Shown here piece after piece: positions 46,831 through 60,000 of a stretch of 64,000 bases of DNA. This DNA comes from Cinnamomum chago (lineage: Eukaryota; Streptophyta; Magnoliopsida; Laurales; Lauraceae). The stretch is taken from contig CP142461.1 of the NCBI GenBank assembly GCA_038049695.1, positions 35,285,001-35,349,000 of the forward strand, in the 5' to 3' direction. The translations under genes and the position numbers were made by a program. Below the pieces are notes generated by a model that did no database searches, was not told the DNA's origin, and saw only the letters and a list, made by a program, of their open reading frames with translations. The number at the start of each line of letters is the position of its first letter. Position 1 is the stretch's first letter.

Positions 46831-48173
46831 ATAACCTTGGCAAATTTAGGAATTCCTCCTTCTTTGCCTTTTGGTGAAATTTCTATATTCCCAAACACGA
46901 GGGAGCATCCAAGAATTCCACAATGTTTGGGAATTCAGAAATTTCACCATATACGAAAATTCAAAGATTTCCCAAAAAAGGAATTTCTTGAATTCTAGCA
47001 AAGAAACATGCCTAACAGTTTATGAAGGGTGGCTAAATAACAAAGAGGGTCACTTAAAATGACTAAGGGTTGACTAAGAAATGATCAAAGCTCCTCCACA
47101 AGGTTGTAAAGTGCTCTTCAAAAGCCAATAGCCAGTAAAGTGCTGTTAAAAAGTGCAACCAAACATGTCCTAAAATCTTCTTTTTTTCTTTGATAGAACA
47201 TGTCCTAACATCTTAGGTTCAATATCTCAGTCAAAAATCTAGGTTCAATCGATCAAGTCACTTTTACCATTAGCACTATTCTTCACCACTTGTAAAGCAT
47301 CTGAAAAAATAATAATGTTAGTCACTCCTACTCCTATCCAGCTTTACAGCATAGAGGATCACACTCCCTTCAGTATTCCTAATATAACCCTATGTGGTCC
47401 ACCTATGATCTATCACATGCCCCATTCTTAATCTCTTATGCATACATGAGTTGGGTCCCACCCCAATTTCACACTCAACCCACTAATATCCAACATTTTA
47501 TTGAAGGTCCTAAGTTTTGTGATGCATAGGAGTGCACCAGAAAATAGCCCTTTATTAGATCATCTTAACCCTTGATCTAATAATGTTTTAAAAATTTTAA
47601 AACCTTTAACTTGGATAAATTATTATTTTATATAGTCTATCTAACAGTGAGTAATGGTGAACTTTGCATGAATATGGGTATATTGTTTGGTCATTTAACA
47701 TATAATGCTTAGATGGTTGGCCTAACATATGTTTTGTAAACAAATTAAACTAATGTGGAAGAATGTGCAATGCACGATTCAATTATCATGCAAACTAAAT
47801 AATAAATTAAAAAGAAAAGAATTATTTTTAATTTTGATAGTTCGAATAGACATTATTTATTTTTGGATATACAATTGAACTCAGTCGTATAAATAGTCTG
47901 AAGGACACAGGAAGTGCAATAAAAACAAATAGTAAAATTAGAACTAAAACTATAATAATTATCTCACACATCATCAAATGGGATTGTTTTATATTATAGC
48001 ATCCATTAACAATTTTGATAACGGTATGAGTTGTAATTATAATTGTAATAAATCTAAGAAATGCATAAACCTAATAATATTATCAATAAATGTATCTGTA
48101 GTTCAAGTTTCACCTCATAGGAGTTATGTCCACTATCATTGATCATGCAAAATACTTGAATTTTATGTAGTAT
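46831..48173. other. intergenic, no gene seen
   Basis: The first few hundred bases may be a decayed gypsy 3' end, but no LTR could be matched. The rest is AT-rich and unrecognised. Confidence 0.4.
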
Positions 48174-48181
48174 TTATTGAT

Positions 48182-49520
48182 CATGGTTCAAATTCTCGGC
48201 CGAGATCGGTTTGTATTGGCTAATACGTACCAGTCTCGGCCTATACCATTTCGAAATCGGTCTACGAATTGGTCGCAGTCTCATCTCGGCAAGAAATGTA
48301 TAAATTGTCTGAATTTGTCTGCTAATATTTCAAAATATCGATCTTGGCCGATAGATATACTGTCTGATATTTTTAAAATACCAGCCGACAATGTTTAAAA
48401 CCCCTTTTTATCATTTTCCCTCTTGTACTCATTTCTTCCTCCTTTCAAACATATTGGTTACAATCCTTCTTTTTTTCCAACACCTTTTTCGCTTCCAAGC
48501 CATCAAAAAATCTGATTTTTTTTTCAAATTATACAATTCTACCAAGGTGAATAATATATTTTTTTATAATTTTTTAAAGATTTATTTAGAAATAAGGATT
48601 GCATGCTCTTTTTTAGTTCATTTCAATCTCTTTTATTTACACATTTTGAGGCTACATCTACTATTTGGGGTTTTGAAAATGGGAGTCTTTGTTGAAATCT
48701 TATAAATATTTACAGAATAGTTACTCAAATTTATTTTAAGTACGTTAAAAATGCCTATGACTTCTTAGTTTGGCATAGATCTATTCACTAATAAAAATTA
48801 AACATCCCATCAAAAACACTAGTAAAGTCAAGTTAAGTTAAACATCCCATCAAAAACACTTTTTACAAAAATTCCCTCTATCTTTAAAAAAAAAAGTAAA
48901 AAAGCAACTACATTTATTCACTAAAAGACAAAAAATCTTCATTTCCCTATACAAAAAGTCAAAAATATTCCATTCCAAACAACTAAAAACAAAATACCAT
49001 CATAACTCACTTATATTTTATTCATTCTTTTCATTTCACTTCACTCCACTTTATTTTAAAAGTAAATTACCAAACGGGCCCTAATGAGTAAAATCTTTAG
49101 TTTCTTAAATTTAATGCTAATAGATAACTAAGTCATTATTATGATTTCATTTCATAGAATTTGTGATATTTTAACTTATATATGTGTTGTGTGTGCGCGT
49201 GTGTGCGCGTGTGTGTAAATCTATTTAATTTGTTTAGTAAAATTTATAAGTTTTCAGATAAGAAAAGTGATATAGGATGTTATGACTTAAGATGACCGAA
49301 ATTTTGATTTATAGTTACTAATGGGAAAAAATATTGTTTTACAGTATTTTACAATAATTTGAGTTTTTTGGAAAAATCTTCAAAGTTTTTTAGGGTAAAG
49401 ATAATTCATGCCGTGACGATCGCGAGAGATTGCAAACCACGATTGATATGACAATACTGATATAGTATCGGTTTTGGGGGTTGGCCAATACCGCAATTGA
49501 TATAACGATTTTAAGCCATG
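48182..49520. mobile_element. DNA element, probably hAT, with perfect 8-bp duplication
   Basis: A 1339-bp segment bounded by CATGGTTCAAA (left) and TTTTAAGCCATG (right), which are imperfect inverted repeats. TTATTGAT lies immediately outside both ends (48174-48181 and 49521-49528). Both terminal zones hold CGGCCGATA/GGCCAATACCG-type words. The interior has an open frame of 104 codons without recognised domain, a TTAAACATCCCATCAAAAAC repeat (48799 and 48839) and a (TG/CG)n tract near 49183-49215. No transposase was recognised; class is inferred from the 8-bp duplication. Confidence 0.6.
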
Positions 49521-49528
49521 TTATTGAT

Positions 49529-50699
49529 GTATTTTATATGCGATCGATAGAGAGTTGATTAGACTCTAATTGGGGTGATAGTTGACTAAAGTGTATTTGA
49601 GAATTAAACTATTTATTTTGAACAGTTTAGATTCAATAACTAGCAAGCCCCCATTGATGAGCTTCATGAGTTTTTCATGAGTACAAGCCTTAGAGGATCC
49701 AGTCATGATTAGGGATTATTTACACGGGTATTCCTGTAAACAAGAAGATACATGGTTCTCGTCCAAGACAAGGATTACCGATGTAAATGGGCCATGTTCA
49801 AGTCAAATTTAGATAGCCTTCACATGGGCTGCATTTGGGGTGAGGTGAATCTGGTTGAATATATGGCAACTAGTCATCTCAATCCGACCATATAGGGAAA
49901 AAATACAACCACGTGCTTGAAAGTCTTGCCCAACTAAGCCCGCCCTAAGTTATAGCGCTGATGATAAAAAAAAATATAGGCGTGTAAGTGCGAGTGCATA
50001 AGTTCAAGTCCCCATTGTAGCAAACTAATATATATATATATAAAAAAAAAAAAAATCAGAGTCACGCGCCTGTCCAATTAGCCTAAAAGGCACAGTTCAA
50101 TGACTCAATCCCAAACCTTGGCCCAAGCGATCCATTCCGAGATCAAGTAATCAGGGTAAATGAAAATCCGCCACACCCAAAAGGATTTATAGAATTCTTT
50201 AAACACTACTATGGGTCATTGGTTTGCTAGATATCTACTGAATTCACCAAATATTTTCCTTCTAAAAGTCACATGATGCTCAAATACCTTAGAGCATTTT
50301 GAAAGCTCACATTTGGAGAGTTCTGTAATCTTGAAGCAACAACATAGAAAGTCGGATTTTTAGAAGTGATCTAATCAAACATGAAATTTCGAATGCTAAA
50401 ATTCTCAACATTGAAAATTTCTATAAAAAATTCCTCCTAAAACCCCTTATTTCTATCAGTTTGTAAATTTTGTCAGGACTAGAAAATGAGTTAAATATAA
50501 AAGTAGTGAGGTCTCCATTATTTACACATCTCAATCCAGCTATAGGAAGAATTCATTACCCTTAATTATAGATAGTACAAGCTAGGACAGAGTGATTATA
50601 TGCAGCTTATAGGTTGGCATACTGTTTAATGTATAACAATGAATTTAAACATTCTAAAAATGAAGAAGACGAATAATTTAAACAAGTCTTTTATTTTAT
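49529..50699. other. intergenic, no supported gene
   Basis: AT-rich. A segment near 49985-50020 ending ATAAGTTCAAGTCCCC resembles a tRNA-type B box and may be a SINE relic. Nothing else recognised. Confidence 0.4.
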
Positions 50700-50925
50700 T
50701 TTTTTTGGCTAACGAAAGGTTCTCAACCCTTTGGGTTGGACTATTCCCTCCGTGCCCAAAGAGAAGCCGAGTAAAAACTCATGTGGCCCCTAGATGGTAG
50801 CACAAGTGGACTCAACTTTCGGTTCTTAAAGAGGGGGGGATCGGGGGTCTATACCAAGACCTTTAGCTCCAGAAGAGAGAGGAACCGTGGTCTTGACCAC
50901 TCAACTAACCCCGTTGGAGTTATTT
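50700..50925 (-). repeat. tRNA-derived SINE family B, copy 2
   Basis: Minus strand: GGGGTTAGTTGAGTGGTC (A box), then a diverged head, and the body AATAGTCCAACCCAAAGGGTT. It ends AACCTTTCGTTAGCC plus an A-rich tail, as in the 10573 copy. The B box is poorly preserved and the head carries extra sequence. Confidence 0.65.
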
Positions 50926-52699
50926 AAACAAATCTTTCAATCAACCCAATCAAATGGAACCCGACTGGTCAAGAGGGTCTTTGTCAAACCTATGCAATAG
51001 GACATACGCCCCTTTTTTTTTTAGGTCGTACCCAACATTCGGGCAAACATTTGGATGCTCATAGGCCATCTCTATAATAATCCACAAAAAAGGTGGTTTT
51101 CAAAATTCTATTTCTTTTATATAAGATTCACTTCAGTCATAGTTGGCCACGCCCTTCAATTAATCACTTATGACACACATGATTTAACTCAAGTATTTCT
51201 TTTACTTTCATCACTAGTTATCAAGCAATCTATTGATGGCCCAACTCCAACTAGCAAGAAATTTGATCCAATGCAAATACATGGAAGAAAACAGCTTTAA
51301 TGGGTATATTTTCAGAAGTTAGACCCACTGATAACTTGTTATATAAATTCGATCTAATTAAAGATGAGAAACGATTTTAGGCAAGGTTGGAAAATTCAGC
51401 AAGTCAATACTTGACTCTGCCATGTCATCTCGTTTTGATGAAAAACTGAGTCAAGTATAGGGTGAACCTTAGTCAAGTATAGAGTAAACTCAACCAAACC
51501 AAATATGAGTAAGTAGTGCTTGAGGTTTGGAGTTAGCAATTTAAAAAAGATGGATTGAAATATAATAAATTTATTCATTTAAATTTATTATTATCGATAC
51601 ATTTAAATACAGTATATCTAAATTTTATGTATTTGATCTATTTTTAAGTAACTTTTAAGGAAACATGACTCTTTCGAGTTGTCTAGTTGGCTCTCTTTGG
51701 ATTAATATTTTAGAGCTGAAAGAGTCAAATTCGACTCATGAGTTTTTCCAACGGTGACTTCTGGTTGTTACATTTCTTATTGGGGCTGCTGTGCACAATC
51801 AAAGCCATTTACTACATACACTACTATTTTATTAAAAAAAAAAATAGACATCTGACCAAGTATAATTTATTTTAAAATTATCTCAAGTAATTAGTCAAAC
51901 GTTGAATAACCCTCTCTAAGAGTGTGAAATCTGAGCCATTCATCTATAAGCCGCACGATCAAAGAATCCCCTTAAAAGAAGGGAGTCCTATATGCTTCCC
52001 TTGAGTATGATGTGTGGAACTCCACTGCAGAGCCTTTTTATTCATTCCTAATCCAAATTGTTGAAAATGAATGTCATCCTAAAAGTTGGTCCCCTTCTTA
52101 GATTGACAACATGATTGGTATAATTTTATACATTTCTAACATTTATCACATTTATAATTACGTGAACAATTTTATAATAAGACCAACTCCCATCACAATA
52201 AAACATTATGGCCCTGTATTTTTTAGTGGAGTTTCTGACAGAATTCACCATCTTCAGAAATTTCTAGACCGTTGTGACAGCCTATCTCCTGAAATTTCTA
52301 AATTTCATATTTCTTTATTAATATTTTTGGATTCAAATTATATAAAAGGTCTCTTTTAACCTTTGAGAATTCAAAATTTTCACTTTTCTTTCGAGAAACA
52401 TCCAGAAATTCCACCTTATCTAATAATGCTGAGATGTCTGGAAAGAAACGGGTCGTGGACTCCACTCGCGAGGGAATGACATCCCTTTTCAAGAGTTGAG
52501 TTTATCAACAGCTAGCGGTCGAGTGCACTCATCAATACACTCAGGAAAAGCGTGTGCAACCCACACGGGATCCGGACTTGAAAAAGGAGGGGATGCATAC
52601 GGAAGAGGGATGGCATTCTTGGAGATAGACAGAAGAGCAAGGTCTAAGATTCAATGGTTTTTTTACTTTTACTCAATAAAAAGATAATAGGGTAGGTAG
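50926..52699. other. intergenic, upstream of the host gene
   Basis: AT-rich to about 52480, then more GC-balanced from 52490 to 52650. That part may be distal promoter of the gene at 54945. No coding region supported. Confidence 0.4.
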
Positions 52700-53117
52700 G
52701 TACAAGATAGGACAGGTATTGTGGGAAAAATGGAAAAAATCCCTCCATCTATTCCCACCCCCCCTCCCCATTCTCTCTCTCTATCTATACTTTTTTCCCA
52801 TTCCCCATTTATCTCATCCTTTTTTTTTTCCTCCCTCTTGAATTACTGTAATTGTACTGTGCAATACCTGCTTTTGGTGGAGAACCAGATGCCTTTGATG
52901 TGTGTGTGGGTGGTGCTGTTTTTTCTTATTTTATTTCCTTTTTAAACAGTAGATAGATGATGAATCTCTCTTTCTCTCTCTCTCCCTATGTCCTCTTGTT
53001 CCTGCCTTCCTTTTTCCTTCTCTTCATATTCTTCCTTCTTTTAACTCCTCATCTCATCTTTCCTGAGAGTCCCAGTAGGAACTAGAAACCCTTGAAGAAA
53101 AGCCATGAAAGCAGAAG
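52700..53117 (+). promoter_or_regulatory. core promoter and first leader exon of the host gene
   Basis: A CT-rich zone typical of plant transcription start regions covers 52740-52830 and 52965-53070 (Y-patch-like). A weak TATA-like CTATCTATAC lies at 52781-52790. The leader exon ends at 53117 in GCAGAAG, followed by the donor GTTTGTTTG. The exact start site cannot be read from sequence. Confidence 0.45.
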
Positions 53118-54695
53118 GTTTGTTTGGGTGACTTCATACTGTGTTTTTTTTTTTTTTTTGTCCTCATTATTAGATTGATTTGGTTGAGGTCCTTAATGGG
53201 TCCTTTGTGGGGGTGTGTTTGGATCTTTGAGTATTTTGGTTGGTTTTTTCTTTCCCTTGTTTCTGATGGGGTTTTCAGGGGTTTTTTTTTTAGAAGGTTT
53301 TCTTGTGGTTTTGGACTAGATTTTGTGGGTTCTTGTTTCTGAAACTCTTCTTTTTTCCACTGGTAGAATCCATCTCGGTTTTTGTTTCCTTGTTTTGGGG
53401 TTTTTGATCTTCTTCTCTCTTGTTTGGAAGGTTTTTTTTTTTGGTGTTCTTTTTCTGTTTTGGGGGACTGTCATGTGTTTTTTCATCTAGTCTTTCCTAT
53501 TCATCTCCATGGAATTGAACAGTTGTTCTCATTTACCACAGATATGTGGAGGAACAAAACTGACTTTCTGTGTAGAAATTTTCTATTATTCCATGATAAC
53601 TTTCGGGATAGAAGATTTCTATTATTCCATGATGTTTTCCCTTTCTTTCTTGGAGGCTTTTGTGGGTTTCTAGCCTTTTATCTCAGATGTTTTCTTCCAA
53701 ATCTACTGAGCGTCTCATCTTCCCTTAGTTTTCAGGTAGAACCCTTCAGTGGAAAGTTTTCATAGTAGAAGATTTGTATTATTTTATGATTCTCTATTCT
53801 TCTGGTTGGGTGTCTGGGTTCTCCTTCTACATGGCAGTCTCCAGATAGATGATGATGATCATGGGTTATACTCATCTTTGCTTAACTTCTTTGAAGTTCA
53901 ACTAATCATCCATGTTTTTTGAGGTTATGTTGGTGATACCCATCAGAGAAATGCTTTCACAGTAGAAGTATTGTCATTTTATGAACCTTTTATTTTCTCC
54001 ACTTTTGGGATTCCTTTTTCTAGTTGTAGTATTTTTATCATCTCTTGCTTGGAGAGTTTTGGATCCTTAATTATTTTAAAGGGCTTCTCTCATTCTTCTA
54101 TCAACAGATCTGGTCATGGATTTTCTGTAGATTTCCTTGTGTTGATGGCCATTTAATTTGTGGGTTCTTGGCCCAGCTAATTTATGTCCTTGTCGGATTT
54201 CTATTTCATAGACATCTTTTGATCTTTTCCATCCTCTCCCTTCTTTTCTCCTCACATGATATTTCATGTCATGGGTTTTCCTCACAGCCTTTGTTTCTCA
54301 TCTTTTCCAGGCCTTCAGATGGGTTTGGTCATGTTATTGAAAGGAGGGGTTATTATGATGAAATTCTTTCACTGTTTCTTTTACCACTTTATAGACTATA
54401 GAGGCTTCAGCTGGATTTTGTTTTGATCACATAAAATGACATTCCATAAGTTTTCTAGTGCTTGGATCTCCCTGGTTTCCTGTTGTTGATTTCATTCAAA
54501 AGAGGGTTTAATTTATTTTCATGGGGTTTTGGGGATTTTAAGTGCTTTCTAACTTAAATATGTAGTTATTGACTACATAAAATAATGTTCTAGAACTCTC
54601 TAGTGGCTGTCTATGCATGGAATTGTGTGGGTTAATCTCAACCATTGGTTTCCCTGTGATTATCTTCAGGCATCAAATCAAGGAGGGGCATGTAG
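53105..54695 (+). promoter_or_regulatory. uORF1, split by the leader intron (12 codons)
   Basis: AGCCATGAAAGCAGAAG at the end of the first leader exon, joined to 54670, would read MKAEGIKSRRGM then TAG. It exists as this peptide only if the predicted leader intron is spliced as drawn. It could lower translation of the main ORF. Confidence 0.35.
53118..54669 (+). other. predicted 5' leader intron (1552 bp)
   Basis: The donor AAG/GTTTGT at 53118 and acceptor TATCTTCAG/G ending at 54669 bound a strongly T-rich stretch, as in many plant leader introns. The numerous open frames inside (for example 53382-53765 and 54045-54401) are Phe/Leu/Ser-rich translations of the T-rich intron. The choice of acceptor is inferred. 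Confidence 0.5.
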
Positions 54696-54703
54696 CTAGC
54701 CGT

Positions 54704-54751
54704 ATGAAAGAGAAAGAGGAGATGTTCATATCTGTCCCTTTGTTTTTTTGA
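54704..54751 (+). promoter_or_regulatory. uORF2 (15 codons)
   Basis: MKEKEEMFISVPLFF followed by TGA, lying in the second leader exon about 190 bp before the main start. Confidence 0.45.
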
Positions 54752-54843
54752 TAGCTGCAAGGAGAACGAGAGTAACCCACCTTCTCTTCCCTCGAGAGGG
54801 GTGATTGGAGATATTTTTCATCTTATCTTTTGAGGCTTTGGTT

Positions 54844-55002
54844 ATGCTGGAAGCTAAGTACAAAAGGAGGCCTAGTTCCAGCAAAGCTCTTGGGACTATT
54901 GGAGGAGAAGAAAGAAACAGAAAAAAGGAGAAGCCTCTCTTCAGATGTTATCCATTGAAAACCCACCAGAGCCCTCATGTTTTAGCAAGAGATCAGGACT
55001 GA
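54844..55002 (+). promoter_or_regulatory. uORF3 overlapping the main start (52 codons)
   Basis: ATG at 54844 (context GTTATGC, G at -3) opens a basic 52-residue frame that runs past the main ATG at 54945 in another frame and stops at 55002. The main ATG has a weaker context (CAGATGT, C at -3 and T at +4). Ribosomes starting here would bypass the main ORF, suggesting translational restraint. Confidence 0.5.
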
Positions 55003-56962
55003 AAGATGATGGAAGGGCTGGGGAGGAGTTTGCCTTGCAAGGGGCTGCAGATCTGGTAGAGCCAGCATGCCTTGATGAGAATCAACTTCCACAATTTTCC
55101 ATAAGGTGAATATTCTTTTATTCCATTTAATAGAATGAATGATGGTAATGGGAACTATCAATATTCTTTCTAGACCTTCTCTACCCAAGCATTCAAATAG
55201 CTTGCATCAGATCCAGAACTACATGGGTATTTTTTTTTTCTTCCTTTTTAAAAGATGTAAAACAAAGACCCTTTGCTGTTTTTGGTGTTTCATCGAAATT
55301 CATCTCTCCTTCCTTTTCGTTTCTTCCATTTTGTGGTGTCAATGTTGGATGATTGATTTTTAGTGATGTTTACAGGAGAGGGTTTCTCATGGTTCTAATT
55401 GATGTTTGCAAAAGAATTTTGCAGCTAATTTGTATGATTTCATGTCTCCTGTTGGAGTTTGTATAATTTTGTTTCTGGGTCGTTTCTTTGAATCATGTCT
55501 TCGGATCTTTGGAGTATTTTCAATAGACTACTTGCATTATCTGCTGTTGAGTCTTACTTTTTTTACAGTAGAAATTAGATGGGAGGGATGATTTGGTGTT
55601 GTTGCTAGGGCTGCTTGTATAACCAGTGCAATTGCTAATGAACAATGCTTGGTATTTGCAAGCTATCTGTTGTTAGAGTTGATATGATGTGTTATAGACC
55701 CCAAGGTTTAAGAAAATCTGGTAAATTGATGGTTTATATGTGTTTCAGAGATTATGTCTTTACAGCGCGGAGCAAGGATATAGGAGCAAGTTGGCCATTT
55801 TCCCAACCTCTCTTACAACTTTGCTTGAAGCATGGTGTCAAAGACCCATTGCCTCCTTTCGAACCTCCCAATTTGGTGCGAGGCCCGTGTCACCAAAAGG
55901 GTGTAGTAACATCAGAACATCTGAATGCCTGCGTAGGTAGCGAGAAGACTCTAGCGGAAACTGATTCAGTTGATAAGGAAGATGCAGTTTTGTTGGATTT
56001 GCAAGACAGTCATACTAAACACAAACATTCTCAATCATTGGATCAACCAGTTCTAGATCAAGGAGACAATAAATTGTGTAGATTATCAAAGTCTTTGGCT
56101 TCAAATGAAGCTGGTGGGAAAGGAGTTATCGCATCATCATTGACCAGTCATGTTAAAAACAATAGCAACTCCACCCTGGCCAATAGACTGACCTCTTCAT
56201 TACAGGAAACCAATAGTCTCTCAGAAGCATCGAGTGAATTTGACGCTTTGGAACCTCCAAAAGCTCCCAACAAGACTGGAAGTTTCTGTGGACAGTCTGA
56301 TAAGAAGTGCAGGTTGATTGTGAAATTAGGTGGTGTATCAGAATCAGGCCGGACTGAAGACATAGTTTCAAATTCCAGTGCTTTGTCTGAATCCATGGCA
56401 TCAAAGGTTTGCCCTGTTTGCAAGACATTCACATCCACTTCAAACACCACTTTGAATGCTCATATCGATCAGTGCCTTGCTGTGGAGTCCACCTGCGAAC
56501 GGGTCTTGACAGATTTAGCTAAACATAGAGTTAAACCAAGGAAGAAGCGATTGATGGTGGATATATATCTGACTGCACCAAATTGTACGCTAGAAGATCT
56601 TGATCGGAGGAATGGAACAAACTGGGCAAATGATTCAAAAGCGCAAATGCTAAATGGTGGGATCGGTGTGGAAAGCAAGAGGCAACGGATGAGCCAACTT
56701 GATGTTGTGGACGATGCAGATGAAGACCGTGCAGTCTACGTAGATTCAAAAGGCACAAAGCTTCGAATCTTGTCCAAATTCAATGACACAGTGGCACCTA
56801 CATTAGGAGATGATTTCACCCAAAGGAATCACTCAAATGATACAAAGAAAGGCAAGATCTTTTTTGTTGGCAAGAAAAAGCATCTTGTCCCAAAGTGCTC
56901 TAAGCATATGAAAGTCAAGCCTCAAAGCAAGAACTTATGTGCTCTCAGGCGCTATAAAGATG

Positions 56963-57013
<51 letters not shown>

Positions 57014-60000
57014 TATATATATATATAAAATTAAATCTGTCCTGTATGTATGTAGCTTACATGGTAATGATATGTATGTATATGTTTGTTTATATTGTAT
57101 ATGAAAAACTGAACTTAATATTTTGTAGAGTGGATTCTTCTCAAATGCACCGTCAGTTTTTCCTCCATTTCTTTTCATCATTTATGTATTAGAATTCTTA
57201 TATTGCTTGCCTGCATTTGTTTCTCAGTTTGGTAATCAGCTTTTGTTATATTTTCTTTGGTATATAGGATAGAATTTCTCTAGGATTTTTATTTTGAGTT
57301 TTCTGTAAATTGTTTGTAATGAAAATTATATCTTTCCATCGAGAACAGCAAAATTTAGTCCTTCTTGCTGATTATAAGTGATGTTTTTCAAATAATCCTT
57401 AGTGTTTGTTCATGATTTTGGAAAATTCAGAAAATCTTTCAAGATTGATCATGGGTTTTGTATGCCTTTCTGGAATATGTATCTAACCTGCTTGGATGAT
57501 ACTGATTCTATCATCTCTTTGGAAATTTAAAGGCAGGTTTGTTTATAATTTTTATGATCTAACAATTTTAACTCGATGCTATTCCTTTTCTCATTTTCGG
57601 TTCTGAACTTTCTAAATTCCATTTGTTTCAATACTTCAACCTTGCAATTTTCATTTGAGTGAATTTATTATTGATTTTTGGTTGATGAATTGTTGGTAAC
57701 CAGATCGAGGCATCAGATGAGGAATATCGTATGGGTATCCGTGAGAAGGAGAGATCTTTATCACAGTTACTGAAAGATCAAGACCCAATCAAAACTGGTG
57801 GATCAGGAACTTTAAGACAGTGGGTATGCTCCAAAAGATCTTGTCTTTCAAAAAAATTCAGTGATAGAGATGTCCATAGGTGTGGAGACAGCCTACAATT
57901 GACCAAGAGCAACCCTTCTGCTTTAGGCAGTTTTGCTAAGAGAAATAACATTCTTAAGTTCTCAAGGCTGTCAGAAGATCCTGCTGCTTCTTTGAGATCC
58001 AAGAGAATAGACATTCCATTGAACAGTACAGATGACAATGAAAGAACATTGCTGAGGCCACCAGAAAGTAACCTCGATGGCGCGATGGAAGGAGCTTCTA
58101 GTCCTGATGGTCGTATGGTGAAATTTGTTAAATATTCAGGAAGTTGTGCATCTTCTCCTAGGAGCAGGAGAGTAGAGATAAAAAATGGCACTGCTCAGCC
58201 AGCCACAAACCTCCCTGAGAATCATCCCTTCTCACCGAAGGTCAGAATATCATCTGCTTTGAGGAAGGATCTTTTGTTGGGCAAACCATCTTTCCCCTTG
58301 GGACCCAATAAAAACAGTGAGAAAAGAAAGAGTTCAATTTTTAAAAGGTCTCAGAAGGATAGGTGTGCAGTTGAAATCAGTGAAAAGAAAAGGAGATTGA
58401 CCTCTGATGTGGGTGTGGGTTATGATCAGGTGCAGGATTCTGCAGAAATTTTGGGGCTTTGTTCTGTGAATGAGAACGATATTTACACAACCCATAGAGT
58501 AAATTGTTTTGAGAACATGGTGGAGTCTGAAATAGAAGCGATAACCAATGAAGAGTCTTATGGAAGAAACAAGATAATTGAATCTGAACAAGAAAGTGAA
58601 GAAGATGTAAGCACATCTGACCAAGAGGAGACTGTGATTTCAAAAGGGTTGCATTCAGCAGCTGAATATTGTAGTCTTGATATAGCGAGTGTATATTCAG
58701 AAGATGGTGGCAGTTTCCATCAATACTACAAATCTGAGGATGAAGAATCTGCTGCTGAAGAGGTCACAGAGAAAGCTGTCGGGAACAATATTGTGATTTC
58801 TGGCAAAACCCCAAGTTTTGATGGCAATTCACCTGCTCCACATGCTGATTTGCAATCACAATGCCTTGAAGGTGGTAATGTGGGATCTGCATGTCAACCC
58901 ATATTGCAGGTACTGCCAGCTATTCCCGGACAATTTGATGATCAAAGCAAGAGTTGCATTGGTGAAGAGGGCAATAAGGTGCGGGCAATAACAGAAGTAG
59001 AGGCCGGTTCTTTAACTGAAACCGACCCAACAGTGATTCAAAAATTAGGAGCAAGTTTTCCTTGCCCTGGGGAAATGGATAATGAAGTTCATGAAAACTC
59101 ATCAGTGACCTCAAGCGGGCCCCACTCCATTCAAAATAAACATCAGCAGGTTGATGGAGACCAGTCAGGATCCCCTAGTTCTGCAAACTCGGCTTTCTCT
59201 CCCCCGCCAATGAATTCATCCGATTTTAGATATATGGGGCAACAGTCATCATCAGTGGGTCCTTTTGGAATTCAAGATAAGGTGAGTTTGAGCTTTTCAG
59301 ACAGCAATGGTGAAGCCACATTCCTAGATAATGCTGGTTTTGGTATGAACTCTGCATTGCCATCTACACCGAGTGCAAAGGGAGCTGAGAAGGAGGTGGT
59401 GGATCATGAGAATCTGAAAGTTGCTGCTTCTGTGAAGGGACCCATGAAAATTCCGGGTTATCAACCATGCTGTTGCTCCCTAAAGGAAAGTATTTCTCGG
59501 GGCGCTGCGCTATCTTATCAAGAGTTGCAGCTCCCAGGGAGAAAAGGTGTGATGACCACAATGATGGTGCCACCCAAGGGAAGGCAGGTGACGACTTCCA
59601 ATCCAAATATCAGGCCAGAAATCTGCCCTTCTTTTAGTACATGCTCGAGTTTGGGTGTGGGTTCCAATTCAATGAAGGATTCTTCAAATGCTGCAATGAA
59701 ACTACAAATTTGCAGGGATTTTGGTTTGAGTAATCCATCATCACAAACTCTACCCTCGCCCTCTTCTGCTAGTAGCCCCATCTTAAGGTTGATGGGAAAG
59801 AACTTGATGGTCATGAGCAAAGATGAAGATGAGTTAACAACTCTCCAAAAAATTCCTTTAGCTCCTCCAAGTGACCATCCAAATGCAAAGTATCCGACCC
59901 ATCTTCTTGGCTTTTCTAATGGCAATGTCTCAAATCAAGATAGTTTTTCTTTCCATCGACAGTCTCCTGATGATTCCTTCCTCTTTGGCTTGGATCATCC

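Noticed and set aside
49985..50020. Possible tRNA gene from a B-box-like AGTTCAAGTCCCC
   Set aside because: No acceptor stem, anticodon arm or A box at proper spacing; better seen as a SINE relic.
53124..54401. Several + strand Phe/Leu-rich frames that could suggest a membrane protein
   Set aside because: They fall in the T-rich leader intron and change frame freely; no conserved sequence.
55645..55748. Alternative start for the host protein at 55645 (in frame with exon 2)
   Set aside because: A good acceptor (GTGTTTCAG) directly precedes the conserved RDYVFTARS block, and exon 1 at 54945 joins in the correct phase, so this stretch is intronic.
56966..57192. Read-through coding tail with Ser-Leu repeats
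   Set aside because: It is a microsatellite translation; splicing at 56964/57704 restores a long coherent protein.
58334..59925. Minus-strand frames opposite exon 3
   Set aside because: Shadows of the true coding strand.
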